Source: DAOTTY01 sp964451095 (GTDB lineage Bacteria > Chloroflexota > Anaerolineae > Aggregatilineales > Phototrophicaceae). From it: DNA of 64,000 nucleotides. Both the position numbers and the translations under genes were made by a program. The notes beneath the pieces were generated by a model. That model searched no databases and was not told where the DNA came from. It worked only from the letters and a program-made list of their open reading frames with translations. Below, one piece after another: positions 43,282 through 52,550 of the stretch (position 1 is its first letter; each line of letters opens with the position of its first letter). The stretch covers positions 1 through 64,000 of the forward strand of contig CAYVGI010000005.1 in assembly GCA_964451095.1 (NCBI GenBank), given 5' to 3'.

Positions 43282-44115
43282 CTACGCCACGATAGACCGA
43301 ATCTTGTCCGCTAGTTGCTGTGGTTGTTCTAGCGGGAGAAAGTGATCGGATGCCTCGATGATGTGCAATTCGGTGCCGGGCACCGCTTCTACAAACCGCT
43401 GTGCACTTTCCAGTGGTTGGAACTGATCGAGCGCCGCCCAGATTAGATGCTGAGGAACTGGCAACGCTTTCAGTTCCTCCATGATCTCCATCGTGTGGTT
43501 GGTGTTCAAAGCAGCGGCATTTCTAATGAGGCTCAGCTTTCCCGCTTCGGTTGTGTAGGGTTTCATCCACCCCTCAAACAGGGCGGGGGTAGCGCGTTCT
43601 GTGTTCTTAAAGCCTGCGGGCAGCCTCTCAACAAATACCTTCGCCAGTTCGTCCCCCTGATACTTCTGGTTCGATTGCGGGTTGCCCAGCCGAATCATCG
43701 GCTCGGCGGGCCAGCTATCCAGCAGAACACTATCGACAAGAATCAAATCGTGCATTTGGTCGGCGTGATCTACTGCGATTCGCTGTGCGACAGCGCCGCC
43801 AATATCGTGCCCTACCAGATGAAATTTTTCCTGGATGCCAAGTTCGGTAAGCAGCCGCATGACGTACTGTGCCTGAACCGTCACCGCACGATCAAATCGG
43901 TCACGCTGGTCGGAATAGCCGTAGCCCAGCAAGTCCGGGATGATGAGACGATAATCGTCTTGCAGCAGGTCGATCATGTCCTTCCACAGGTAACCCCAAA
44001 CCGGGATGCCATGAATCAGCAGCATGACCGGACCCGTGCCAACATCCACGTAGCTCAGCTTGTGACCGTTGATTTCGATCTCTTTTTGCATGGAGCGGTA
44101 GGTTTCAAAATCCAT
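43282..44115 (-). CDS. Alpha/beta hydrolase with Asp nucleophile (haloalkane dehalogenase/epoxide hydrolase-like)
   Basis: A 277-residue alpha/beta fold hydrolase. The oxyanion block HGIPVWGYLWKDMI (35-48) and the nucleophile elbow VGHDIGG put Asp104 where esterases have Ser. His258 (EASDHFLP) completes the triad. An Asp nucleophile is typical of haloalkane and haloacetate dehalogenases and of epoxide hydrolases. The exact substrate is open. It starts 12 nt after livF and so is the last gene of the liv operon, suggesting that it acts on the imported compound. The start is preceded by GAGAAAAA. Confidence 0.8.
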   Translation of the reverse strand: MDFETYRSMQKEIEINGHKLSYVDVGTGPVMLLIHGIPVWGYLWKDMIDLLQDDYRLIIPDLLGYGYSDQRDRFDRAVTVQAQYVMRLLTELGIQEKFHLVGHDIGGAVAQRIAVDHADQMHDLILVDSVLLDSWPAEPMIRLGNPQSNQKYQGDELAKVFVERLPAGFKNTERATPALFEGWMKPYTTEAGKLSLIRNAAALNTNHTMEIMEELKALPVPQHLIWAALDQFQPLESAQRFVEAVPGTELHIIEASDHFLPLEQPQQLADKIRSIVA

Positions 44116-44127
44116 ATTTTTTCTCGG

Positions 44128-44856
44128 CTATTCGTGCACTGCCAGGTACTTTTCGATGATGTCGGGGTTTTGGCGCAGTTCCTCCACGGTGCTGCTGTAT
44201 TGAATGCGCCCGTCGTCGATGATGTACACCCGCTCGCTGAGTTCGAGCGCGAAATACGTGTTCTGCTCCGCCAGTAGGATCGTCACCCCCTCGTCCTTAA
44301 TTTGTCGCACCAGTTCGCCAATTGTGGTGACGATGAGCGGCGCAAGCCCTTCTGAGGGTTCGTCCAGCAAAATCAGGTCAGGGTTGCCCATCAACGTGCG
44401 GGCAATCGTCAGCATTTGTTGCTCACCACCGCTCAGCGTGCCGCCCATCTGGTTGTGACGCTCTGCTAGCCTGGGGAAAATGCTGTAAACACGCTCTTCT
44501 GTCCACTCTACCTGATCGCGTGCCCCAGGCTTTCGGGCAACATCAAGATTCTCCCAAACAGTCAACTCTGGGAAGATCGCGCGTTCTTCTGGCACGAAGC
44601 CAAGCCCCAAACGCGCCACCTCGTGGGAGGGCTTGCCATGGATGGGCATATCGCGGAAGGTGACGCTGCCCTGGCGGGGTGGGGTCATGCCCATGATGCT
44701 GCGCAGCGTTGTCGTTTTGCCCGCACCGTTGCGCCCCATCAACGTGACGCATTCCCCCTTACGCACCTCCAACGACACATCAAAGAGGATGTGGCTTAGC
44801 CCGTAGAAGGTGTGAATTCGCTCAACGTTCAGTAGCGGCTTTGATTGCTCAACCAT
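44128..44856 (-). CDS. livF: Branched-chain-type ABC transporter ATPase LivF
   Basis: A 242-residue ATP-binding subunit. Walker A is GRNGAGKTT, the signature is LSGGEQQM, Walker B is LILLDEPSEGLAP. The phrase LDEPSEGLAPLIV distinguishes LivF from LivG. The ATG at 44856 follows AGGA and overlaps the end of livG by 8 nt; a longer start at 44880 is not preferred. It energises import together with LivG, LivH, LivM and the binding protein encoded in the same operon. Confidence 0.93.
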   Translation of the reverse strand: MVEQSKPLLNVERIHTFYGLSHILFDVSLEVRKGECVTLMGRNGAGKTTTLRSIMGMTPPRQGSVTFRDMPIHGKPSHEVARLGLGFVPEERAIFPELTVWENLDVARKPGARDQVEWTEERVYSIFPRLAERHNQMGGTLSGGEQQMLTIARTLMGNPDLILLDEPSEGLAPLIVTTIGELVRQIKDEGVTILLAEQNTYFALELSERVYIIDDGRIQYSSTVEELRQNPDIIEKYLAVHE

Positions 44857-45637
44857 TGGACTGTCCTGTTGATGCCTCAACTTGCCGATGATCTGTTCCT
44901 AGATACACTTCCTGCACACGTGCGTCGTTGACAATCGCCTCCGGTTCGCCTTCAGCGATGATGGTGCCCATGTTCAAGACGTAGATTCGCTGGGAGATCC
45001 CAAAAACCAGTGCCATGTCATGTTCCGTGAACAGCAGCGTCATGTTGAAATCGCGGACAAGCCGCTCAATCAGTCTGACCGTGTTGTTGGTCTCTTCCTG
45101 AGACATGCCCGCTGTTGGCTCATCCAAAAGCAGCAGTTCGGGTTCCAGCGCCAGCGCCAGCCCGATTTCCAGCCGTTTCTGGTCGCCGAGTGCCAGCTTG
45201 CCGGCAAGAACGTCCTGTTTATCGCTCAAGCCGATGCTGCCCAAGATGTCGCCAGCACGCTCGTTTACCGTGTGCATTTTTTGGCGCGATAGCCAGAACT
45301 TAAGCTCCTGCTGGCGATAGCTGGTGACTGCCATCTGAACGTTTTCAAAAACTGTAAGGCGCGGGAAGATGTTCGAGCGCTGGAAGGCACGCCCGATGCC
45401 CTCACGAACGATCTGTTCGGGCTTAAGCCCGATGAGATTTTTGCCCTTGAACAGCACCCTACCCTTATCCGGTTGGTGGTAGCCAGTGATCTGGTTAAAG
45501 AGGGTGGTTTTGCCTGCGCCATTGGGACCGATAATGGCGACGATTTCGTTCGGGTTGACATACAGGTTCACATCGTTTGTGACCTGTAAGCCGCCGAATG
45601 CTTTCGACAAATCTTCAATTTTTAGCACACTCTCCAT
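44849..45637 (-). CDS. livG: Branched-chain-type ABC transporter ATPase LivG
   Basis: A 262-residue ATP-binding subunit. Walker A is GPNGAGKTT, the signature motif is replaced by LALGDQKRLEIG (typical of LivG), and Walker B is LLLDEPTAGMSQEE. The N-terminal KIEDLSKAFGGLQVTNDV block is characteristic. It starts 1 nt after the livM stop and overlaps livF. In this transporter family the substrate can be an amino acid, urea, a short amide or an aromatic or aliphatic acid. Confidence 0.93.
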   Translation of the reverse strand: MESVLKIEDLSKAFGGLQVTNDVNLYVNPNEIVAIIGPNGAGKTTLFNQITGYHQPDKGRVLFKGKNLIGLKPEQIVREGIGRAFQRSNIFPRLTVFENVQMAVTSYRQQELKFWLSRQKMHTVNERAGDILGSIGLSDKQDVLAGKLALGDQKRLEIGLALALEPELLLLDEPTAGMSQEETNNTVRLIERLVRDFNMTLLFTEHDMALVFGISQRIYVLNMGTIIAEGEPEAIVNDARVQEVYLGTDHRQVEASTGQSNG

Positions 45638-45638
45638 G

Positions 45639-46619
45639 TCACTCCCCCTTATCCGGGTTGCCGATTCGCTGAATCAGCCCGGCGATGCCAGTGGGAGCAA
45701 TCAGCACCATCACAACGGTGAGTGTGCCCAGCGCCAGGGGCCAGTAGGATGTCACGCGGGAGAGGGCATAGTTCAGGTACACCAGCGCAGACGCCCCAAT
45801 TGCCGGACCTGGCAGGACGAACATGCCACCTAGCAAGCTCGCCAGGATGGGTTCGGCGGAGGTTGTCCAGTGCAGCATTTCAAGCGACGCAAAACGCTTC
45901 TCGGTTGCCATCAATGCCCCGGCAACCCCTGCGAAAAACGCCCCAATCACAAAGGTGATAAGTTGGTGACGCCGCACGTTCACGCCGACGAACCGCGCCC
46001 GCTGCGGGTTTTCTCGGGTTGCGAGCAGCACCAGTACAAACGGCGAATTCACGATCATGCGAATTAGCAAATAGCAGATGCTAAACACAATCAGCGTGAA
46101 GAAATACATGTTCAATATACCTCTGAACCACTCCGGGATGGGCAAGCCGTGCAAGCCATCATCACCACCCGTGATCTCGCGTGCTTGCAGGAAGATGATG
46201 TAAACGAGCTGCCCGAACGCCAGCGTAAGGATTGCAAAATACAGTTCGACGCGGCGCACACAGAACCAGCCGATAATCAGCCCTGCCAGCGCACTCACAA
46301 ACGGTGCCAAAATCATGGCGAGGTAGGCGTTTACCCCGTATTGCAGGGTGAGAATACCGACGGTGAACGCGCCAATACCATAAAAGGCGGCGTGCCCGAA
46401 GTGCACCATGCCACCGTAACCCATAATCAAGTTCAAGCTGAGGGCAAATATGCCGATGATGAGCATGTCCGTCAGGAGGATGGTTTGGAACTCACTCAGG
46501 AATGCAGGCAAGATTGCCATGCCGACGAGAAACACAATACCCCATATCCACTGGGGCACGCTGCGAACCCGGTCTGCCAATTGGTTAATTGGGTAGTCAG
46601 TCGTGGTTGTTGTTGCCAT
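45639..46619 (-). CDS. livM: Branched-chain-type ABC transporter permease LivM
   Basis: A 326-residue permease with about ten hydrophobic segments. The block LSLNLIMGYGGMVHFGHAAFYGIGAF is the LivM signature, and ATRENPQRARFVGVNVRRHQLITFVIGAFFAGVAGAL is the coupling loop that contacts the ATPases. The ATG at 46619 follows GGAGAAC; an in-frame start at 46652 overlaps livH and has less support. It forms the channel with LivH. Confidence 0.92.
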   Translation of the reverse strand: MATTTTTDYPINQLADRVRSVPQWIWGIVFLVGMAILPAFLSEFQTILLTDMLIIGIFALSLNLIMGYGGMVHFGHAAFYGIGAFTVGILTLQYGVNAYLAMILAPFVSALAGLIIGWFCVRRVELYFAILTLAFGQLVYIIFLQAREITGGDDGLHGLPIPEWFRGILNMYFFTLIVFSICYLLIRMIVNSPFVLVLLATRENPQRARFVGVNVRRHQLITFVIGAFFAGVAGALMATEKRFASLEMLHWTTSAEPILASLLGGMFVLPGPAIGASALVYLNYALSRVTSYWPLALGTLTVVMVLIAPTGIAGLIQRIGNPDKGE

Positions 46620-46632
46620 CAGTTGTTCTCCT

Positions 46633-47589
46633 CTAGCGAACGGGCTTGCCAAGTAAGCCCCATGGGCGGACGATCAATATGAGCGCCATCGCCAGGAAAG
46701 GCAGCGCCGTCGGTGAAAAAATCGGGGCAATCCATGGCTCCAGAACCGGAACATTCGCCTCTAGGAACTGAACGATGGGGGGGTTAAATACCAGACCGAG
46801 CGACAAGGTTAGCCCGACAATTAACGACCCAAGCAGTGCCCCCGGTATGCTGCCCAAGCCACCGATGACCACAATGGCAAATGCCTGCACGATAATGGCG
46901 CCGTCCATACCGAGAGACACAGGCGCACGCCCAGCCGCCAGCACACCGCCGATGCCCGCCAACCATGCGCCAAGCATGAACACGGTCGTGAAGGTGCGGT
47001 TCACGTTAACGCCGAGTGCGCTCAGCACTTCGGGGTTGGTAACTGCTGCCCGCAAAATACGCCCGTAGCGGGTGCGCTGGATTAGATACCACATAAACGC
47101 GCCGATGAGCAAACCGATAAAGAGCATGAAAATATCGTAGCGCAGGATACGCAGCGTGAAGTCCTCGCCGATGTCCCACCGGATGGAGCCACTCAGCAGT
47201 TCAGGGCGGGCAAAACGGTAGATGTCGCCACCCCACACTATACGCACAAAGTCCCCGATGATGAGGGTTAGCCCGTAGGTTAACAGCAGTTGCAACAGAT
47301 GCTCTTTGTCATAGATGCGCTTGAACAACAGCAGCTCTATGATGAGACCCATGACCGCCACAATGACGGGAACCAGCAGCAGCGCCATCCAAAACCCCAG
47401 TGCCTCGGCAGCAATCCAACTGCCAACAGTGGTAGCAACGAACGCGCCCACCATGTAAAAGCTGCCATGCGCGAAGTTAATCACGCGCATCACACCAAAG
47501 ATGAGGGTTAGCCCAGACGCCAGAATGAACAGAAGCATCCCGTTGGAGATGCCAACAATAATTTGTGCAAGAATCGCTTCGAGGCGCAT
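46633..47589 (-). CDS. livH: Branched-chain-type ABC transporter permease LivH
   Basis: A 318-residue permease with about eight hydrophobic segments. ASGLTLIFGVMRVINFAHGSFYMVGAF near the N terminus is the LivH signature, and RAAVTNPEVLSALGVNVNR is the ATPase-coupling loop. It starts after AAGGAGCGCAT. A structured spacer of 170 nt separates it from the upstream binding-protein gene. Confidence 0.93.
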   Translation of the reverse strand: MRLEAILAQIIVGISNGMLLFILASGLTLIFGVMRVINFAHGSFYMVGAFVATTVGSWIAAEALGFWMALLLVPVIVAVMGLIIELLLFKRIYDKEHLLQLLLTYGLTLIIGDFVRIVWGGDIYRFARPELLSGSIRWDIGEDFTLRILRYDIFMLFIGLLIGAFMWYLIQRTRYGRILRAAVTNPEVLSALGVNVNRTFTTVFMLGAWLAGIGGVLAAGRAPVSLGMDGAIIVQAFAIVVIGGLGSIPGALLGSLIVGLTLSLGLVFNPPIVQFLEANVPVLEPWIAPIFSPTALPFLAMALILIVRPWGLLGKPVR

Positions 47590-47614
47590 ATGCGCTCCTT
47601 AAAAAACTTTAGTA

Positions 47615-47747
47615 GCGAGAAAGACATTTTGATTCGCAAAAACAGACCTGATTCTGCCCCTCACCAAGAAGGGCAGACAAGTCTGTTTGGGGAGAGTAGA
47701 CGATCTTCGCGTTTACTTTTCTATATCGCGTTGTATGTCTTTCTCGC
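47615..47747. repeat. 13-bp inverted repeat enclosing the liv spacer
   Basis: GCGAGAAAGACAT at 47615-47627 is perfectly complementary to ATGTCTTTCTCGC at 47735-47747. The pair encloses most of the spacer between the binding-protein gene and livH, and a second nested hairpin lies inside. Confidence 0.75.
47638..47688 (-). terminator. Terminator-like hairpin between binding protein and livH
   Basis: On the minus strand AAACAGAC pairs with GTCTGTTT (8 bp), an inner stem TCTGCCC/GGGCAGA stacks inside, and five T residues follow. This is the form of an intrinsic terminator. Since livH lies beyond it in the same direction, it is probably leaky and lowers permease expression relative to the binding protein. 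Confidence 0.65.
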
Positions 47748-47759
47748 GCACGTGTTTAA

Positions 47760-49013
47760 TTAGTTACTAGCTTCCTCGCGGAAGGCGGCGACTTCATCGC
47801 AGGTGTACCATACATCCTCTGCCGGGATGAACTGTACATCGGTGAGGATCGGGAAGGGGTACTCGTCGGAAACAGCGGTGATACCAACGTACTCGCCCAC
47901 ATTTGCCATGTGGTCACAGGCACGCACGGTCAGCTCACCACGCAGCGAATCCCAGGTCAGGTCGTCTAGTGCTGTGGCAACTGCCGGACCTTCTGTTGTG
48001 CCCGCCAGTTCGGATGCTTCTGCCAGTACCATAACGGCATCATATGCCATAATCGCCCAGTCGGACGGATAGGCGTCGTAGGTTTCGAGGTATTCGTCAA
48101 CAAATGCCTGGATGGTTTCCGTCATGTTGCCGTCTTCGTCAACAATGCCGTAGAACGGTGCACGTGCATAGCCGATCAACCCCTCCGGCAGCGCAGACGG
48201 GTCATCCTCGAACGCCTTCATGAAGTCGGTGTCGAACAGACCAATTGCCTGGACATCAGCGAACAGGTCGAAGTCATTGCCCGTTTGGATGAAGTTCACT
48301 GCCTGTGCGCCCCACAGGTTGCTGTACACAATCTCGGCACCGCTGGTCTGGATCGCCGTGATGAACGGGTTCAGGTCAGCCTCACCGAGTGCGGGCCACT
48401 GCTCGGAGATAATAGAAGCTTCTGAGTTTTCAACGAGTGTCGGCTCAAACGCATTCCAAGAATCCCGCCCAAACGAGTAGTCAGGACCGATGCTTGCGAA
48501 ATCCGTAAAGCCGAGCGTATTCGCAGCGTAGAGTGCGGCGGCGCGTGCTTCAATGGTGGTGTGGGGAACAACCTGCACCATAAACGGATGACCGTTGGTT
48601 GTCGTCAGGGCGACGGTGTTCGAGGTGTGGAACGCAACCACGCGCTGTTCTTCTTCTGCAATGGCGGAAACAGCAAGTGCCACACCACTGCTGGTCGGTC
48701 CGAGCAGGAAGTCTACGTTGTCCTCTGTGATGAACTGACGGGCAATGTTTGCACCCCGTTCAGCGTTCAGTTCGGAGTCCTGCTTGATGAACTGCACTTC
48801 CTTGCCGAGGATACCCCCGTTTTCGTTGAGGTCGGCAATTGCCATCTCAACACCCTTGATCTGTGAATCCGCGAAGACAGCGCCCACGCCGGATTCATCC
48901 ACAACGAAGCCGTAAAGAACGACATCGTCCTCATAGTAAGGGGTATCCTGTGCAGCAACACCCCCCACAACGAGCAACGACACCAACAGCGAAACAACTA
49001 ACAATCTGTACAC
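47760..49013 (-). CDS. Branched-chain-type ABC transporter substrate-binding protein
   Basis: A 417-residue periplasmic-type binding protein (Peripla_BP_6). The signal peptide is LLVVSLLVSLLVVGGVAAQ with cleavage before DTPYYED. Typical lobes follow: GVEMAIADLNENGGILGKEVQFIKQDSELN and FLLGPTSSGVALAVSAIAEEE. There is no lipobox. The start is GTG after GGAG. It presents the substrate to LivHMGF. The ligand is probably a carboxylic acid given the neighbouring CoA ligase, but binding specificity cannot be read from the sequence. Confidence 0.9.
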   Translation of the reverse strand: MYRLLVVSLLVSLLVVGGVAAQDTPYYEDDVVLYGFVVDESGVGAVFADSQIKGVEMAIADLNENGGILGKEVQFIKQDSELNAERGANIARQFITEDNVDFLLGPTSSGVALAVSAIAEEEQRVVAFHTSNTVALTTTNGHPFMVQVVPHTTIEARAAALYAANTLGFTDFASIGPDYSFGRDSWNAFEPTLVENSEASIISEQWPALGEADLNPFITAIQTSGAEIVYSNLWGAQAVNFIQTGNDFDLFADVQAIGLFDTDFMKAFEDDPSALPEGLIGYARAPFYGIVDEDGNMTETIQAFVDEYLETYDAYPSDWAIMAYDAVMVLAEASELAGTTEGPAVATALDDLTWDSLRGELTVRACDHMANVGEYVGITAVSDEYPFPILTDVQFIPAEDVWYTCDEVAAFREEASN

Positions 49014-49082
49014 GGTAACACTTTCTCCTAATTTATATATAGTCTAACTATCCTATAGCAGGCAATTAACCGCTATTGAATA

Positions 49083-50597
49083 CTAAATCATAGGGTTCAG
49101 GTAAGATGCTTTGATCTGCCGCTTTAGCGTCTTTCCGGAGGAACTACGCGGGAAATCGTCGAGGAATATCACGCGGCTGATTTTTTGGTAGCGTGCCGTA
49201 ATGCGTTCGTTCGTCCACTGGAGAACGACTTCCGGCGCTACTTCCCCATCGCAGATGACCGCGGCAACTGGCGTCTCTCCCCATTTGTCGTCTGGCACGC
49301 CAAAGATAGCAACCTCGCGCACATTGGGGTGCTGCACCATGATCTCTTCCATGTCTCTGGGGTACACATTCACCCCACCGGAGATGATCATATCCTTTTT
49401 GCGATCTACCAGATACAGAAATCCATCATCATCCACATAGCCCAGGTCACCCGTGTAAAGCCATCCGTCCTTTAGGGTTTTGGCGGTCAGTGCTGGCTGT
49501 TTGTAGTAACCGGACATCAACAGGGGGCTGCGCCCAATGATCTCACCGATTTCATTCGCAGGCACATCCTGTCCATTGTCATCAACAATACGCATGTCGA
49601 ACAGTGGGGGCGGGGTGCCTACAGACTCGGGCTTTTTCTCAAAGTCGAAGGGATCCAGAATCGTCATGAAGCCCTCGGTCAGACCATACAGTTCGTAAAA
49701 GCGCCCGGGCAATGCCTGTGCAAGCGCATTCTTGTGCTCCAGGTGCAGCGGTGCCCCCACTGTTCCCACCATTTCAAGCGATTGCATGATGTCCGGGTCA
49801 AAGGTTGGGCAGTTCAGCATGGCGATGATTTGAGAGGGCACCATCTTGATGTGGGTCACTTTCTCCTTTGCCACCGTTTCAATCAGGTGGGCAGGGTCAA
49901 AGCGAGGGTGCAGAATGTAGGTGCCGCCGAGAAAAAAGGATGGCATGAGCGTGAGGAAGGAGCCATTAAAGATGATGGAACCCGTGTGCAGCGTTACGCT
50001 TTCCGGTGTCATCCGGTAGCCAAGCGCGAACAACGCACCGTACAATGCCCGCACGCGGTGGTTTAACTGAATCCCTTTGGGTAAACCTGTTGTGCCACTG
50101 CTGTAGATGATATTGTACAGGTCATCCCCGGTGATGCCCGGGTTCGGTGGCGCGTCTGTGGACATGCCGCTTACCAGCTCAGCGTAGGACGTGTAACCGT
50201 CCTTTTCGCCATCTGTGAGGATGTAGTGTTTTACGTGGGGCAGTTGGTCGCGGAAGGGATCCAGAATGCTGGTGAAATCCGAACTTGTTAGGATGAGCGA
50301 GGTGTCCGAATCATTCAGCAACTTCGTCAGCCCCTCGCCTCGTAGTAAGTTGCTCAGCGGAACAACTACCGCCCCGAGCTTTGCCGCCGCCCAGTAGAGG
50401 TCAAGTTGTTCGAGGCAATTGGCAGTAATCGTCGCCACTTTGTCGCCCTTGCAAATTCCCAATTTCAGGAGCGCATTTGCAAGTTTGTTCACACGCTGGT
50501 CGTATTCTAAGTAAGTCAGCCGTGTATCTTCAAAGATCACTGCCGTGTGGTTTGGGCGATACGTCATGTGGCGCGTGAGGATTGAGGCAATATCCAT
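49083..50597 (-). CDS. Acyl-CoA synthetase (AMP-forming CoA ligase)
   Basis: A 504-residue adenylate-forming enzyme. The P-loop is NIIYSSGTTGLPKGIQ, the A5 motif is YELYGLTEGF, then YTGDLGYVDDDGFLYLVDRKKDMIISGG, and the catalytic Lys is in PRSSSGKTLKRQ at the C terminus. It activates a fatty or aromatic acid to its CoA thioester through an acyl-AMP. The ATG at 50597 follows GGAAG; earlier in-frame starts at 50606 and 50615 are possible. It is 69 nt upstream of the importer genes on the same strand, suggesting that it traps the imported acid. Confidence 0.9.
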   Translation of the reverse strand: MDIASILTRHMTYRPNHTAVIFEDTRLTYLEYDQRVNKLANALLKLGICKGDKVATITANCLEQLDLYWAAAKLGAVVVPLSNLLRGEGLTKLLNDSDTSLILTSSDFTSILDPFRDQLPHVKHYILTDGEKDGYTSYAELVSGMSTDAPPNPGITGDDLYNIIYSSGTTGLPKGIQLNHRVRALYGALFALGYRMTPESVTLHTGSIIFNGSFLTLMPSFFLGGTYILHPRFDPAHLIETVAKEKVTHIKMVPSQIIAMLNCPTFDPDIMQSLEMVGTVGAPLHLEHKNALAQALPGRFYELYGLTEGFMTILDPFDFEKKPESVGTPPPLFDMRIVDDNGQDVPANEIGEIIGRSPLLMSGYYKQPALTAKTLKDGWLYTGDLGYVDDDGFLYLVDRKKDMIISGGVNVYPRDMEEIMVQHPNVREVAIFGVPDDKWGETPVAAVICDGEVAPEVVLQWTNERITARYQKISRVIFLDDFPRSSSGKTLKRQIKASYLNPMI

Positions 50598-50799
50598 AAG
50601 TAACATTACTTCCAAAAAAGTCTAAGAACTGAAGACAGTAAGTGTCACGAACTGCGCGAAATTATAGCTTACGCGGTTGTTGCGATAAAGTGTTTAAAGG
50701 TGTTCAAAAAAGGGCAATTTGAAACTGGTGTTTTTCGGTCATTTGCGTTATGTGCACGCAGTCATGTGGTAGCATTTAAGTTAACTCAGGCTTAGTTCT

Positions 50800-51234
50800 A
50801 TGAACCCAGAACAAAACACACGCTCAGCATATCCATACATGCTTGCCATCCCAACCCGCTGGCGAGACAACGACCTATACCAACACGTCAACAACGTGGT
50901 GTACTATGCCTTCTTCGATACCGTCATCGGGCATTACCTGATGACCGTGGGGCAATTGGATTACACACGCGATACGGTTGTTGGCTTCGCGGTAGAAACC
51001 CACTGCCAGTTCTTTAAGCCAGTTGCATTTCCTGATGTTGTCGATGCAGGTTTGCGGGTTGGGAAGATTGGCAACAGCAGTGTGCGCTACGAAATCGGAA
51101 TATTCAAAGAGGATGAGGACACGCTGGTCGCCGCTGGCTATTTTGTTCATGTATTTGTTGATCGGAACACAAATCAGTCCACCCGCATACCGGACAAAAT
51201 TCGCACCGCGCTCGAAAAAATAACCGTTAGCTGA
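50800..51234 (+). CDS. Acyl-CoA thioesterase, 4HBT hot-dog family
   Basis: A 144-residue hot-dog protein. The N-terminal block TRWRDNDLYQHVNNVVYYAFFDTVIGHYL (21-49) holds the catalytic Asp and the HVNN turn of 4-hydroxybenzoyl-CoA-type thioesterases. VETHCQFFKPVAFPD is the second conserved part. It releases CoA from acyl- or aroyl-CoA. It is divergent from the acyl-CoA ligase, with which it shares a 200-nt control region. Confidence 0.85.
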   Translation: MNPEQNTRSAYPYMLAIPTRWRDNDLYQHVNNVVYYAFFDTVIGHYLMTVGQLDYTRDTVVGFAVETHCQFFKPVAFPDVVDAGLRVGKIGNSSVRYEIGIFKEDEDTLVAAGYFVHVFVDRNTNQSTRIPDKIRTALEKITVS

Positions 51235-51347
51235 AGCATCGTTTGTCACCGACCTGCACGGGTTGCCTTAGCGCAAACAACCGAGTGTTTTTCACCTTAG
51301 CACATTTGCGGTACGATGACGGCGTTGCACATTAAGGAACGCACCCC

Positions 51348-52541
51348 ATGCCGGATATTTTCTCCATTACAGAAATCAACGCCCACCTGCGCCAACTCAT
51401 CGAGGCGGACGCCGCGCTGGGGGATGTGTGGGTGCAGGGTGAAGTGAGCAACCTGCGCAAGGCGTCTAGCGGGCACTGGTACTTCACGTTAAAGGATGAC
51501 CGCGCCCAACTGCGCTGTGTGATGTGGCGCAGTAATGCTTCCCGGCAGTTTGTGGTGCCCAAGGACGGCGATAACATCCAGGTGCACGGCTATGTGAGCC
51601 TGTACGACCAGCGCGGCGACGTACAGTTCTATGCCGACTTCATCCGGGCGGCGGGCGTAGGCGACCTGTACGCACAGTTCGAGCAGCTTAAGGCGAAGCT
51701 GGACGCAGAGGGGTTGTTCGACGCAGTGCACAAAAAGGCGCTGCCCCCATTCCCGCTGCGGTTGGGGGTGGTCACATCGCCGCAGGCAGCAGCACTGCAA
51801 GACGTGCTGAACGTGCTAGCGCGGCGCTTTCCGCTGGCAGATGTGCTGCTAGCACCGACGCTGGTGCAGGGCGCGAACGCCCCCCAGCAGATTGCCGCCG
51901 CAATCGCACAACTAGACACGGAACACCTCGCGGATGTCATCTTGCTGGTGCGCGGCGGTGGCAGCATAGAAGACCTGTGGGCATTCAACGACGAACAGGT
52001 GGCACGGGCGGTGTTCAGCGCCGCAACACCGATTGTGACGGGCATCGGGCACGAGACAGACTTCACCATTGCAGATTTCGTTGCCGACCACCGGGCACCC
52101 ACGCCGTCAGCGGCGGCGGAGGTTGCCACACCGAACCTTGCTGATGTGCAGGGGGCGGTGCGTGCAAAACAGGAGCGCCTGTCCTTTGCGATGCGGGCAC
52201 AAGTTCATGCGCTGCGGGACGACGTAAGCGCCGCAGCACAACAGCTAGACTACCGCTCTCCAGCGGCGGCGGTGCGCAACTACCGCCAGCGCGTGGACGA
52301 ACTGCACACGCGCCTGCTGGGGGCACAGGGCAGGGAGCTTAGCTTGCTGCGCGAACGGCTGACCAGCAAAGTGAGCGCCCTGCACGCTGCCAGCCCGCAG
52401 GCGATCTTGGCGCGTGGCTATGCGATTGTGGCGCGGTCGGACGACGGAGCGGTTGTGCGCCGCCCAGAGGATGCACCGCCGGGGACACCGCTGCACATCC
52501 GGCTAGCAGAGGGCGATTTGAACGGGCGGGCTGAAGAATAG
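51348..52541 (+). CDS. xseA: Exodeoxyribonuclease VII large subunit
   Basis: A 397-residue catalytic subunit. The N-terminal OB fold (VWVQGEVSNLRKASSGHWYFTLKDDRAQLRCVMWR) is followed by the nuclease core (LGVVTSPQAAALQDVLNVL, VILLVRGGGSIEDLWAFNDEQVARAV, PIVTGIGHETDFTIADFVADHRAPTPSAAAE). The C-terminal coiled coil is shorter than in E. coli. It degrades single-stranded DNA. The start follows AAGGAA. It is 9 nt from xseB. Confidence 0.95.
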   Translation: MPDIFSITEINAHLRQLIEADAALGDVWVQGEVSNLRKASSGHWYFTLKDDRAQLRCVMWRSNASRQFVVPKDGDNIQVHGYVSLYDQRGDVQFYADFIRAAGVGDLYAQFEQLKAKLDAEGLFDAVHKKALPPFPLRLGVVTSPQAAALQDVLNVLARRFPLADVLLAPTLVQGANAPQQIAAAIAQLDTEHLADVILLVRGGGSIEDLWAFNDEQVARAVFSAATPIVTGIGHETDFTIADFVADHRAPTPSAAAEVATPNLADVQGAVRAKQERLSFAMRAQVHALRDDVSAAAQQLDYRSPAAAVRNYRQRVDELHTRLLGAQGRELSLLRERLTSKVSALHAASPQAILARGYAIVARSDDGAVVRRPEDAPPGTPLHIRLAEGDLNGRAEE

Positions 52542-52550
52542 GCAAAACCG

